Assembly: GCA_017545665.1 (NCBI GenBank)
Contig: JAFWKQ010000048.1
Coordinates: 1-64,000 of the forward strand
Length of the DNA: 64,000 nt
Direction: 5' to 3'
From: Atopobiaceae bacterium
GTDB taxonomy: Bacteria > Actinomycetota > Coriobacteriia > Coriobacteriales > Atopobiaceae
A program made the translations under genes and the position numbers. A model generated the notes under the pieces. It searched no databases. It saw only the letters and a list, made by a program, of their open reading frames with translations, and was not told the DNA's origin. Below, piece by piece: positions 32,854-42,417 of this stretch; within the stretch, counting starts at the first letter, position 1; each line of letters begins with the position of its first letter.

Positions 32854-33038
32854 TCCTCTAGCTGTCTTCGCGCAGGAAAGTCTCTTGGCCATACGCTTAT
32901 TTACCATCTTATGCCTACCCTTAACTGAATAGTGTTTGCTCAACATGCACGACGGGTGAACGAAATGTGTACTATTAAATGTGTGCTATCAATTTAAGTA
33001 CGGCGAACGAGAGACGCAAACGAGGCATGGAGGAACTG

Positions 33039-35966
33039 ATGGCACGGGCGGTAGGGGCAATCAAGCGGAGCGTGATCGTTTTCCTGCTGCTTGTTCTTTC
33101 CCTTTCCACGATAACAATGCCAACGACGCGTACGACGGCTCATGCGCAGGAAAAGGAAAACAAGGTAGTGCGTGTTGGTTGGTACGACTCGTCGTACAAC
33201 ACTATGGATGCGCTCGGGCGTCGCTCGGGCTATGCCTATGAGTATCAGCTAAAGATCGCGGCATATACCGGCTGGAGCTACGAGTACGTTTCGGGAAGCT
33301 GGTCCGACCTTCTGAGGATGCTCATTGAGGGCAAGATCGATCTTATGAGCGACGTCTCATACACCGAAGAGCGATCAAAAAACATGCTGTTTCCCGACTA
33401 TTCCATGGGAACGGAGGAATACTACCTGTTCGTTGCTCCAGGCAACCAGGAGATTCTGTCAACGGATCCTTCCACGCTCAACGGAAAGCGCGTTGGCGTA
33501 AACAGAGAGAGCATACAAGCCGACTTCTATCGCGAATGGGCAAAGCGCAACAAAGCAAACGCCGAGGTCGTAGAGCTGAATACCACCGAGGACGAATCGT
33601 TGCATATGGTGAAGGATGGCAAGATCGACGCCTACGTTACGGTGGACTCCTTTGTGGACCCAGCGCGTGCCATGCCAGTGTACAAGGTGGGATCGTCCGA
33701 CTTCTTCTTTGCCGTAAACAAGAATCGACCCGATCTGCTTACGGACCTCAACAATGCTCTAAGCAGCATCCACAACGAGAACCGCTACTTCAACCAGCAG
33801 ATGTTCGAGCAATACATAAACACGGCAGGCGCAAATGCGTTTCTTTCGGTAAACGAGAAGGGCTGGCTTGCCGACCACGGACCGATTCGTGTGGGCTATC
33901 AAGACAACTACCTGGCATTTTGCGCAACAGACCCAAATACCGGCAAGCTCACGGGTGCTCTAAAGGACTACTTGGAATATGCCCAGAGCTGCATGGAAAA
34001 CGGTCAGCTCTCGTTTGAGCCAAAGGGCTATTCCACGGTGGAGGAGGCCTTGGATGCCTTGAAGAGGGGAGAGGTGGACTGCGTCTTTCCCGCAAGCCTT
34101 GGCGGCTTTGACGGAGAAAAGCAGGGCATCGTTATGACGCCACCGCTTATGAGCACCGACATATATGCGGTTGTGCGGCAAACGGACACGAGCAACTTCA
34201 ACAACAACAGGCACGTGCTCGTTGCGGTTAACGAGGGAAACCCGAATTACGACGCCTATTTGATGGACCATTTCCCCAATTGGCAGTCGGTGTACTTTAA
34301 AACTACCCCTGACTGCTTAAACGCGGTGGCAAACAACATGGCGGACTGTGTGCTCATTAGTAGCTATCGCTACAACAACATATCAAGGCAGTGCGAACGA
34401 CTGCACCTCACAACCATTCCAACGTCCATGAGCCTGAATTCGTGCTTTGCGGTGGAAAAGGGGAACACGGATCTGTATTCCATACTGGCAAAGGTCGTGA
34501 ACCAAGTTCCCGACTCCACGGTTAACTCGTCGCTGTCGTACTACATCACAGAGGACGCCAAGCGGACCTTCACGGACTTCATTGCCGACAACATGGGTAT
34601 TGTGCTGGCAGTCGTCCTTGCCGTAATACTCGTTATTACGCTGCTCCTGCTGCGCAGCAGGCGGGCGGAAAAACTTGCGAAGGAGCTCATTTCGGCAACG
34701 GAGACGGATGCCCTTACGGGGTTGTACAACAGGGACTACTTCTTCCAATACGCCAACCGAATGCGTCAGGAGCAGTCCGACGTGCCCATGGATGCCATGG
34801 TGCTCAACATCGAGCAGTTCCATTCGATCAACGCCGTTAACGGAAGGGACTTTGGAGACCGGGTGCTCAAGACGCTCGGTAACGAACTGCGCATTATTGC
34901 AAAGGAGAACGATGGCATAGGCGGGCGCTTTGATGCGGATCGATTCGACCTCTTCTGCGCTCATGTGGACGATTATCATGGCATTTACGACCGCCTCCAG
35001 CACAAGTTGGAGGAAATGGCGCCAAACACAAGCATTCGCGTTCGCATGGGCGTGTTGCTTGCGCAAACGCAATTGGAGCCCGTGCAGATGTTCGACATGG
35101 CGCGTACCGCCTGCAGCATGGCGCGCGGTCACTTTAAGGAGCACGTTATTGTCTTTGACGAAAAGGTGCGCGAGCAGGAGCTGTTTGAGCAGCGTTTGCT
35201 CAACGACTTGCAACGCGCTTTGGACAGCTACGAGTTTGAGGTTCACTACCAGCCCAAATTCAACATCCAAGGCGATACGCCGAAGCTTGTGAGCGTGGAG
35301 GCGCTCATTCGCTGGAGGCATCCCGAGTTGGGCATGATTGCGCCGGACGACTTCATTCCGCTGTTTGAGCGAAACGGCAAGATCGTGGAAGTGGACAAGT
35401 ACGCTTGGTCCACTGCGGCACGGCAGATTGCCCGTTGGCGTGCGGAGTACGGCAGGATGATTCCGGTTTCGGTTAACCTGTCGCGGATTGACGTGTTTGA
35501 CTCAGGGCTCGAGGAAACGCTTGATGGTATTCTTAAAGAGAATAAACTGGATTACTACGCGCTGAAGCTGGAGGTTACGGAGTCTGCGTACATGGACAAC
35601 GAGGATCAGCTTAAGCACGTCATAAAGAGTTTGCGCGAAAAGGGGTTCACGGTTGAGATGGATGACTTTGGAACCGGATACTCATCCCTCAACATGCTGT
35701 CCTCCGTGCCGATTGACGTCATCAAGATGGACCAGGTTTTTATCAGAAACATAGAGAGCGACAAGAAGAACGTTCGCCTTGTGGAGCTGATTCTGGGAAT
35801 TGCCAAGAGCCTGGATGCGCTGGTAGTTGCGGAAGGCGTTGAAACCGAGTCCCAACTGCAGCTTCTCAAGCGTCTTGGCTGCGCAGTGGTGCAGGGTTAC
35901 TACTTCTCGCGTCCGCTTCACCCGTCTGATTTTGAGGCCAAGTACCTCCAGGAGGAAGAGCGGTGA
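33039..35966 (+). CDS. Tandem SBP sensor, degenerate GGDEF and EAL: c-di-GMP phosphodiesterase
   Basis: A 975-residue protein. ATG 33039 (MARAVG) has GGAGG 5 bp upstream and starts a clean signal peptide. Two SBP_bac_3 (amino-acid-binding type) domains follow: about 40-265, beginning VVRVGWYDSSYN, and 275-505, beginning IRVGYQDNYLAF. A TM helix lies at about 530-552. The GGDEF domain is degenerate: FDADRF replaces GGDEF. The EAL domain has EALIRWRH, EVTESAY, MDDFGTGYSSL and EGVETESQ, so it should be catalytic. The enzyme probably hydrolyses c-di-GMP when a small solute binds outside. It is the first of three overlapping or closely spaced genes (35963, 37596). Confidence 0.88.
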   Translation: MARAVGAIKRSVIVFLLLVLSLSTITMPTTRTTAHAQEKENKVVRVGWYDSSYNTMDALGRRSGYAYEYQLKIAAYTGWSYEYVSGSWSDLLRMLIEGKIDLMSDVSYTEERSKNMLFPDYSMGTEEYYLFVAPGNQEILSTDPSTLNGKRVGVNRESIQADFYREWAKRNKANAEVVELNTTEDESLHMVKDGKIDAYVTVDSFVDPARAMPVYKVGSSDFFFAVNKNRPDLLTDLNNALSSIHNENRYFNQQMFEQYINTAGANAFLSVNEKGWLADHGPIRVGYQDNYLAFCATDPNTGKLTGALKDYLEYAQSCMENGQLSFEPKGYSTVEEALDALKRGEVDCVFPASLGGFDGEKQGIVMTPPLMSTDIYAVVRQTDTSNFNNNRHVLVAVNEGNPNYDAYLMDHFPNWQSVYFKTTPDCLNAVANNMADCVLISSYRYNNISRQCERLHLTTIPTSMSLNSCFAVEKGNTDLYSILAKVVNQVPDSTVNSSLSYYITEDAKRTFTDFIADNMGIVLAVVLAVILVITLLLLRSRRAEKLAKELISATETDALTGLYNRDYFFQYANRMRQEQSDVPMDAMVLNIEQFHSINAVNGRDFGDRVLKTLGNELRIIAKENDGIGGRFDADRFDLFCAHVDDYHGIYDRLQHKLEEMAPNTSIRVRMGVLLAQTQLEPVQMFDMARTACSMARGHFKEHVIVFDEKVREQELFEQRLLNDLQRALDSYEFEVHYQPKFNIQGDTPKLVSVEALIRWRHPELGMIAPDDFIPLFERNGKIVEVDKYAWSTAARQIARWRAEYGRMIPVSVNLSRIDVFDSGLEETLDGILKENKLDYYALKLEVTESAYMDNEDQLKHVIKSLREKGFTVEMDDFGTGYSSLNMLSSVPIDVIKMDQVFIRNIESDKKNVRLVELILGIAKSLDALVVAEGVETESQLQLLKRLGCAVVQGYYFSRPLHPSDFEAKYLQEEER

Positions 35967-37591
35967 TGGTGCATATGCGTTCGCTACGGACAAAGATGAC
36001 CCTGCTTACTGTTTGCATAATCGTTGTTACGGTAGTCAGCATGGCCCTGCATAGCGTGTACTTCATCCGCGATTCCGAGAGGCAGGAATCCAATCAGCTC
36101 CTGTTGCTTTTGTGCGAAACGGGAGAGCGAAACCTCGATTACTACTTCAACAGCGTGCAGAAGTCGGTTGGCAAGGTGGCTGCCATTGCGGAGTCGGATC
36201 TGGACGGCTTAGACGACCAAAAGCTCGCGCAGCACGTAGATCGCATGCGGAAGAGCTTTGACGAGATGGCCTCCAAAACAAACGGAGTCCTAACCTACTA
36301 CTATCGCATTGATCCCGAGATATCCAACAAGGTAAAGGGCTTTTGGTACACCGATCTAAACGGCGAGGGCTTCGTGGAGCACGAAGTCACCGACATTACC
36401 AAGTACGATACGAGCGACACCTCAAAACTTGTGTGGTTTACGGTGCCCAAGTACGAGGGCAAAGCCGTTTGGCTTCCGCCCTATATCACCGACAATCTGG
36501 GCGCGCACGTAATCTCCTACAACGTTCCCATCTACTGGCGCGGCCAGTTCGTTGGCGTGGTTGGCATCGAGATCGACTACAGCACGATGGCAGAGCAGGT
36601 TGAGAGCATTCGACTCTACAACAATGGCTATGCGTTCCTGAGTGACGAAGACGGAAACCTCTTCTTCCATCCGCGCATTGACGTGAGCCAGTATTCCGAG
36701 GACCAGATTCCCAAGGTTCCCGAATCGGCCATCGACAAAAGCACCTTTATTAAGTACAACTACGAGGGCGTGGATAAGATCGCCGCATGGCTGCCGCTAA
36801 GCAACGGAATGCGTCTGAACGTTACGGTGCCGGTATCCGAGACAGAAGGCGATTGGCAGAAGCTCGTGTGGCAAACCATGGCGTTCGCCATCGTTGTGCT
36901 GCTGATTGCAAGCACGTTTACCATGCTGTACACCAAGCGCATTACAAGGCCCTTGGAGGAGCTAACGGACGCTGCCGACCAAGTGGATCGTGGCAACTAC
37001 GACATAGAGCTTACCTATAGCGGAGACGACGAGGTTGGACGGCTCACGAGCACTTTCAAACGACTTGCCGGCCACATGAAAGACCACATAAGCGACCTCA
37101 ACAAGCGTGCGTACGTGGATTCCATGACGCACGTAAGAAACAAGGGCGCGTATTCCACCTACACAGAGGGCTTGCAGCAGAGCTTGGAGAGCAATAACGA
37201 TCTGGCGTTTGCGGTTGGCATGTTCGACTGCGACAACCTCAAGATGATCAACGACAAGTACGGGCACGAAAAGGGCGACGAATACCTTATGCTGGCGTGC
37301 CGTCTGATCTGCCGCATCTTCCAACACAGTCCCGTCTTCAGGATTGGTGGCGACGAGTTTGCGGTTGTTCTTCAGAACGACGATTTGCAGAACAAGGACG
37401 AGCTCTTGCAGAAGTTCAAAGACGCCATGGTCCAGATTAGCGACGATGCGCAAAACGAATGGGAACAGGTGCATGTGGCCGTGGGAATAGCGGTGTACGA
37501 TGCGAAGATCGACCAAAGCGTAAACGACGTTCTGCTTCGCGCAGACCAACTCATGTACGAGAACAAACGTGCGCGAAAGAGGGGAAGGTAG
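35963..37591 (+). CDS. Cache-HAMP-GGDEF diguanylate cyclase
   Basis: A 542-residue protein. The start is GTG 35963 or ATG 35966, both overlapping the EAL gene stop, with AGGAGG at 35950-35955. TM1 lies near 10-32. A double-Cache extracellular domain (about 35-295) contains GVLTYYYRIDPE, KLVWFTVPKYEG and GYAFLSDEDGNLFFHP. TM2 is at about 300-322 and HAMP at 323-375. The GGDEF domain (about 380-540) has a complete RIGGDEF and DCDNLKMINDKYGH. It should make c-di-GMP in response to a small ligand. Pairing with the EAL gene ahead gives opposed activities from one transcript. Confidence 0.87.
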   Translation: MMVHMRSLRTKMTLLTVCIIVVTVVSMALHSVYFIRDSERQESNQLLLLLCETGERNLDYYFNSVQKSVGKVAAIAESDLDGLDDQKLAQHVDRMRKSFDEMASKTNGVLTYYYRIDPEISNKVKGFWYTDLNGEGFVEHEVTDITKYDTSDTSKLVWFTVPKYEGKAVWLPPYITDNLGAHVISYNVPIYWRGQFVGVVGIEIDYSTMAEQVESIRLYNNGYAFLSDEDGNLFFHPRIDVSQYSEDQIPKVPESAIDKSTFIKYNYEGVDKIAAWLPLSNGMRLNVTVPVSETEGDWQKLVWQTMAFAIVVLLIASTFTMLYTKRITRPLEELTDAADQVDRGNYDIELTYSGDDEVGRLTSTFKRLAGHMKDHISDLNKRAYVDSMTHVRNKGAYSTYTEGLQQSLESNNDLAFAVGMFDCDNLKMINDKYGHEKGDEYLMLACRLICRIFQHSPVFRIGGDEFAVVLQNDDLQNKDELLQKFKDAMVQISDDAQNEWEQVHVAVGIAVYDAKIDQSVNDVLLRADQLMYENKRARKRGR

Positions 37592-37595
37592 GCGT

Positions 37596-39590
37596 ATGCG
37601 TCCATCAACGTGGAGGGAATGCGTCAAAGGTGTGCTACTCCTGCTCTTCTTAATGATGCTGGCGGCTGTTGCGTTGCCAGCCGTCGCGCATGCGCAGGAG
37701 CAGCCGAAGGTCGTGCGCGTTGGCTGGTACGAATCCCCCTTCAACAGGTTGGACGAGCACGAACGACGCTCTGGCTATGCCTACGACTATCAGCAAAAGA
37801 TCGCAGCCTACACCGGCTGGAAATACGAGTATGTGGAGGGCAGTTGGGCCGATTTGCTCCAAATGCTGCAGGATGGCAAGATCGACCTGATGAGCGACGT
37901 GTCCTACACGGACGAGAGGGCGGAGCGGATGCTCTTCTCTGCGTTGCCCATGGGCGCAGAGGAGTACTACCTCTTTGCAGCCCCTGGCAACTATGATATT
38001 TCCACCGAGGACTACAACACGTTCAAGGGAAAGAAAGTCGGTGCTCAAAAGGGAAGCGTGCAGATCGGCTACCTTCGCGACTGGGCTAAGACCAACAACA
38101 TTCAGGTGGAAATCGTAGAGCTCACGGGATCGGAGGAGGACAACATAGCAAAGCTCGCCAACGGCAACATAGACCTGTATCTGTCGTTGGACGGGTTCTT
38201 CGACAAAAAGGTTGCCGTGCCTGTTTGCAGGGTTGGCACCTCCGACTTCTTCTTTGCCGTAAACAAGTCTCGTTCCGACCTTTTGGTTGAGCTCAACAAC
38301 GCGATGAATAGGATTCAGGACGAGAATCAGTATTACGACGAGCAGCTTTATGCCAAATACTTGCAGGTTTCCAGCGTGAACAACTTCGTTGACGCCCACG
38401 AGAGGGAATGGCTCGATCACCATGGCGCCATTCGGGTGGGATATCAGGACAACTACCTTGCCCTTTGCGCAAAGGACCCAAAGACGGGGGAGCTCACCGG
38501 TGCGCTCAAGGACTGGCTTGACGTCGCGGCCTCCAACATAGATAACTACGACGTGCGATTTGAGCCCGTGTGCTATCCATCTTCTGCCGCTGCTATGGAG
38601 GCAATGGGAAAAGGTGAGGTAGACTGCGTGTTCCCGGCAAACCTCACTGCCTATGACGGAGAGACTCAGGATGTTTTTATTACGCCGGCGATCATGCGCA
38701 CCGATATGTCTGCGGTTATACGCGAGGCGGATCAAAAGACCTTTGCAAGCAAAGAGCGCATAACCGTGGCAGTCAATGCCAACAATCCCAATTACGAGAT
38801 ATTCCTAAAGGACCACTTCCCGGACTGGCTCCCCATCTATTTCGATGACACGCAGGAGTGTTTAAAAGCCATTGCCGATGGGCAAGCGGACTGCTTGCTG
38901 ATCAGCAAATACCGCTACAACAACATAGCGAAGACCTGCGAGAAGTACCATCTAACTACGTTGTCGACGGGCGTGGAAATGGACTACTGCCTTGCGGTAA
39001 ATCGGAGCGACACGGTTTTGTACTCCATTCTGTCTAAGGCCGCGGCCGTGGTGCCAACGTCTACGGTCAACGCAGCGCTTACGCATTACTATATGGAGGA
39101 TGCAAAGACAAGCGCCGTCGATGCCTTTGCTCAGGTGCTTCCGATCATTGTGACCTGCGCACTTGTTGTTGCCGCGTTGGTGATGATATTCATGCTCGTT
39201 CGTGGCTTGTGGCTGGACAGGAAGAACGCACAACCTCGGCAGAGGATTCCCGTTAGGGAAGACTTTGTTCTCTTTGACGACCTGCCCATTTCGTATAGCG
39301 TCTATCGCGTTACGCATACCGAGCACAGCGAGCTCTATGATGCGGAGTTTATTTACGTGAACAACATGTTCCTAAAGCTTGGGGGAGTTTCTAGTCAAGA
39401 GGTTATTGGCCATCATGTGAGGGAGCTCTATCCCTACATTGAGGAGGATTGGTTCCAGAGCGTTCGTCGCGCGGCATATGAAGGCGAAAACATAGACACA
39501 GACTACACCGATCCCCTTAGCGGAAAATCGTTCCATCTTATGATCACTCCTGTTATTGCGCCTGGATATTGCGCGGTTACCTATCAGTAA
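37596..39590 (+). CDS. Tandem SBP sensor ending in a lone PAS domain
   Basis: A 664-residue protein starting at ATG 37596, four bases after the cyclase stop. The signal peptide (to about 34) and both SBP_bac_3 domains are close paralogues of those in the 33039-35966 protein (same VVRVGWYxS, RSGYAYxYQ, DLMSDVSYT and IRVGYQDNYLAxCA blocks). After the TM helix (about 520-545) there is one PAS domain (about 555-664; ISYSVYRVTHTE, FLKLGGVSSQEVIGH). The chain then stops: no GGDEF, EAL or kinase follows. It may signal by partner binding, or the output domain was lost. The next gene in the same direction is a CDF exporter. Confidence 0.83.
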   Translation: MRPSTWRECVKGVLLLLFLMMLAAVALPAVAHAQEQPKVVRVGWYESPFNRLDEHERRSGYAYDYQQKIAAYTGWKYEYVEGSWADLLQMLQDGKIDLMSDVSYTDERAERMLFSALPMGAEEYYLFAAPGNYDISTEDYNTFKGKKVGAQKGSVQIGYLRDWAKTNNIQVEIVELTGSEEDNIAKLANGNIDLYLSLDGFFDKKVAVPVCRVGTSDFFFAVNKSRSDLLVELNNAMNRIQDENQYYDEQLYAKYLQVSSVNNFVDAHEREWLDHHGAIRVGYQDNYLALCAKDPKTGELTGALKDWLDVAASNIDNYDVRFEPVCYPSSAAAMEAMGKGEVDCVFPANLTAYDGETQDVFITPAIMRTDMSAVIREADQKTFASKERITVAVNANNPNYEIFLKDHFPDWLPIYFDDTQECLKAIADGQADCLLISKYRYNNIAKTCEKYHLTTLSTGVEMDYCLAVNRSDTVLYSILSKAAAVVPTSTVNAALTHYYMEDAKTSAVDAFAQVLPIIVTCALVVAALVMIFMLVRGLWLDRKNAQPRQRIPVREDFVLFDDLPISYSVYRVTHTEHSELYDAEFIYVNNMFLKLGGVSSQEVIGHHVRELYPYIEEDWFQSVRRAAYEGENIDTDYTDPLSGKSFHLMITPVIAPGYCAVTYQ

Positions 39591-39642
39591 GTCGTGTATT
39601 GTATGTATGTCATGCGTGTGGGCGTTTGAGGAAGGGCGGAAC

Positions 39643-40752
39643 GTGGCGTCGCGAGAAAAGCAGGTTGTAAGAACCGGCACAATCAACGTTGTGGGCAACC
39701 TTCTGCTGGCAATACTCAAGTTTGTGTTGGGTGCAATAACGCAGTCCATTGCCATTACGCTCGATGGCGTAAACAGCCTAACCGATAGCTTTACCAGCGT
39801 GCTCACGATTGTGGGAACAAAGATTGCGCAACGTCCGCCCGATTACGAGCATCCCTTTGGACATGGGCGCTATGAGTACCTTACCTCCGTCGTCGTGGCA
39901 TCGTTGATTATTGCGGCAGGAGCCTCTTCGCTCAGCAGCTCGATTCACGCGATTGTGGATGGGAGCACGTCTACGTACACAGTAATGGCGCTTGTCCTCA
40001 TTGGCTTCGCGAGTGTTACAAAGGCGGGGTTGGGCATCTATACGCGTGCCGTTGGAAAAAAGCTGGACTCGTCGCCGCTCGTTGCCAATGGCACCGATTC
40101 GCTCATGGATTCCATCGTCTCGGCTTCCACGCTGCTGGCTGCCATCCTAAACATGGCGTTTGGCATTGGCATCGAGTCGTATCTTGCGGCTGCCATCTCT
40201 GTGTTCATCATAAAGAGCGGCATACAGATTCTTCTGGAAACGATTTCCAAGATCGTTGGCGAGCGACAAGACCCTCGGCTTGCGAATCGTGTGGAAAAGG
40301 CTGCGCGATCGGTTGAGGGGGTAAAGCTCGTAAGCGGCATCGTGATTACGGACTTTGGCCCCAACAAATACGGTGGCTCACTTCATGTGACGGTTGACAA
40401 AAACATGACCGTCTCCGAATTCGACGAAATTGCGCGTGAGGTGTATAGGCGCGTTATAGATGAGTGTGGGGTAGTGCTTGTTTCGGTGGGTGTTTATCCT
40501 GCGGAAGAGATTAGTGACGAAAGCCGAAAGCTGCGCGCGAAGGTGTCGCGTTTCTTGTGGAGCCACGAGCACATAGTCGAGGTGCGCGGGCTCATTGTGG
40601 ATGTGGAACGCAAGATTTGCCGGTTTGACGCTGTGGCCGACTATTCCATACAAGACCTAGGTGCGTTTGGGAACGAACTGAACCTTGCCTGCCAAGAGGT
40701 GGTGCCAGGCTTCACGTTCGAGCCGCACGTGCGGGGTGACGTTGGCGACTAG
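39643..40752 (+). CDS. Cation diffusion facilitator, probable Mn2+ exporter (MntE-like)
   Basis: A 369-residue protein; GTG 39643 is chosen, with GGAAGGGCGG upstream. Six TM helices span residues about 12-210, and a cytoplasmic domain follows (about 215-369). The metal site residues are N44/D48 in TM2 (DGVNSLTDS) and D152/D156 in TM5 (NGTDSLMDS). CDF proteins with N/D-D plus D-D sites, rather than the H-D of Zn exporters, are associated with manganese. The EHPFGHGRYEYL loop is conserved in the family. Gene order suggests co-transcription with the sensor set, but the link may be incidental. Confidence 0.83.
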   Translation: MASREKQVVRTGTINVVGNLLLAILKFVLGAITQSIAITLDGVNSLTDSFTSVLTIVGTKIAQRPPDYEHPFGHGRYEYLTSVVVASLIIAAGASSLSSSIHAIVDGSTSTYTVMALVLIGFASVTKAGLGIYTRAVGKKLDSSPLVANGTDSLMDSIVSASTLLAAILNMAFGIGIESYLAAAISVFIIKSGIQILLETISKIVGERQDPRLANRVEKAARSVEGVKLVSGIVITDFGPNKYGGSLHVTVDKNMTVSEFDEIAREVYRRVIDECGVVLVSVGVYPAEEISDESRKLRAKVSRFLWSHEHIVEVRGLIVDVERKICRFDAVADYSIQDLGAFGNELNLACQEVVPGFTFEPHVRGDVGD

Positions 40753-40857
40753 CGCAATTGCATGAACGCAAACCGCGCTATATAAGTGCGTTTTTGGTGC
40801 CATCTTGCATCGTTTGTATGCTTCGTGCATGATGGAATTGCTGGCAAACGTGCTCAT

Positions 40858-42195
40858 GTGAAGGACACGCCTTTGGACTTTATTCGTGCGCATCAGCTCG
40901 ATATGATGCTGTTCCTTAGTGGCAGCTGTGGCATTTTGGCGGTTATGACCCTTATGCCAAGGTTTTTGTCGGTTAAAAGAAGGTCCATCCTATTGATGAT
41001 GGAACTCGCCTCCATGATGCAGCTTATCTTCGACCGACTCTCGTACGAATTTCGCGGCAACGAAAGCCTGTTTGGCGGCTTTATGGTGCGAATCAGCAAC
41101 GCAATGACCTACTTCCTGATTCTGCTTATCCTGCTGTTGGTTTCCTATTTTATAAAAGACCTGTGTATGAACGAGGGTGGGCTAAAGGAGCTTCCAAAGC
41201 GGTTGAGGGTCTGTGACGTTCTGTTTGTAATCGGAACGATGCTCATCATTGTTACTCAGTTCACGGGCCTGTACTACACCTTTGACGCGCATAACAACTA
41301 TCAGAGGGCAGCGGGGAACGTGTTTAGTTACGTTTTGCCCTTCTTAATGGTGATCATTCAGGAATCGGTGCTTATACGGTATGGCAGCAAGCTCAATCGA
41401 AAGCTTGTGTATGCCTTGGCAATTAGCATCATTCTTCCAACATTTGCGGCTATCATACAGTTCTTCAACTACGGTGTCTCGCTCATTAGCATGACTTTGG
41501 TGCTCGTTGTGAACGTGTTCTTCGTGTATACGCTTACTGCGCTGGGCGCAGAGGTGGGGCAGGCAAGGACCCGCGAGATCGAGTTCTACAAGGAGGCCCA
41601 AAAGAGAGAGGCCACCCTGTTTGAAGAGACCGTTGAGGCGCTGGCTAACGCAATTGATGCAAAGGACAAGTACACGCACGGGCATTCAACGAGGGTTGCG
41701 ATTTTGTCGAAGCTTATTGCCGAGGAGGCTGGTCTTTCGGAGAAGGAGTGCGAAGAGGTGTATTTTGCCGCACTTCTGCATGACGTGGGAAAGATTGGTG
41801 TGCCCGACGAGGTTATCAATAAGCCTAGTGGACTCACCGACGAGGAGTTTGAGCAGATCAAGCAGCATCCGGTAACTGGCAACCAGATCTTGTTGAGCAT
41901 TAGGCAGTCACCCTATTTGAGTATTGGCGCGCACTACCACCACGAGCGCTACGATGGCTCGGGATATCCCGAGGGGCTTTCGGGAGAGGACATCCCCCGG
42001 ATTGCCCGAATAATTGCAGTTGCCGACGCCTACGATGCCATGACCTCAACGAGAAGCTACCGCGGCGCGCTTGCGCGGAAGAAGGTTCGAGACGAGATCG
42101 CAAACGGCATGGGCAGGCAGTTTGACTACGACTATGCCGCCATTATGCTGCGCCTCATAGACACTGGCGTCGCCGACGAAGTGACAAAGAGCTGA
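40858..42195 (+). CDS. Membrane HD-GYP phosphodiesterase
   Basis: A 445-residue protein; GTG 40858 is the best start in frame, although the ribosome site is weak. Seven or so TM helices cover residues about 12-235. A short linker leads to an HD-GYP domain (about 265-435) with HGHSTRVA, LLHDVGKIGVPDEVINK and HHERYDGSGYPEGL, all key residues intact. HD-GYP proteins hydrolyse c-di-GMP to GMP. The N-terminus resembles 7TM receptor-like sensor modules. Its stop codon (TGA 42193-42195) lies inside a CTGACAAG-family palindrome. Confidence 0.85.
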   Translation: MKDTPLDFIRAHQLDMMLFLSGSCGILAVMTLMPRFLSVKRRSILLMMELASMMQLIFDRLSYEFRGNESLFGGFMVRISNAMTYFLILLILLLVSYFIKDLCMNEGGLKELPKRLRVCDVLFVIGTMLIIVTQFTGLYYTFDAHNNYQRAAGNVFSYVLPFLMVIIQESVLIRYGSKLNRKLVYALAISIILPTFAAIIQFFNYGVSLISMTLVLVVNVFFVYTLTALGAEVGQARTREIEFYKEAQKREATLFEETVEALANAIDAKDKYTHGHSTRVAILSKLIAEEAGLSEKECEEVYFAALLHDVGKIGVPDEVINKPSGLTDEEFEQIKQHPVTGNQILLSIRQSPYLSIGAHYHHERYDGSGYPEGLSGEDIPRIARIIAVADAYDAMTSTRSYRGALARKKVRDEIANGMGRQFDYDYAAIMLRLIDTGVADEVTKS

Positions 42196-42312
42196 CAAGG
42201 GGACAGGTCACTTGTCAGCTTATCTGTTGTTTTTCCATTGATGTGACATGGGGACAGGTCACTTGTCAGCTTTTTCGTTCGTGCGCAACAACCTATCTGT
42301 TGTTTTTCCATT
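42190..42312 (+). repeat. Tandem partial duplication of a CTGACAAG palindrome and its flank
   Basis: The first copy is perfect: AGCTGACAAG (42190-42199) pairs with CTTGTCAGCT (42211-42220). The second is degraded (42243-42270). Each is followed by TATCTGTTGTTTTTCCATT (42221-42239 and 42294-42312). The unit has therefore duplicated once, with drift. It likely ends the HD-GYP transcript. Confidence 0.75.
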
Positions 42313-42417
42313 AATGGCCAGCGTCACACGTAGTAACGAGAATTGCGTTATTATTAAATCCGTGTGAGTAATGGACGCGCAGGGAGCGCGGACCGCACTA
42401 TTCGTAAAGGAGAGGAC

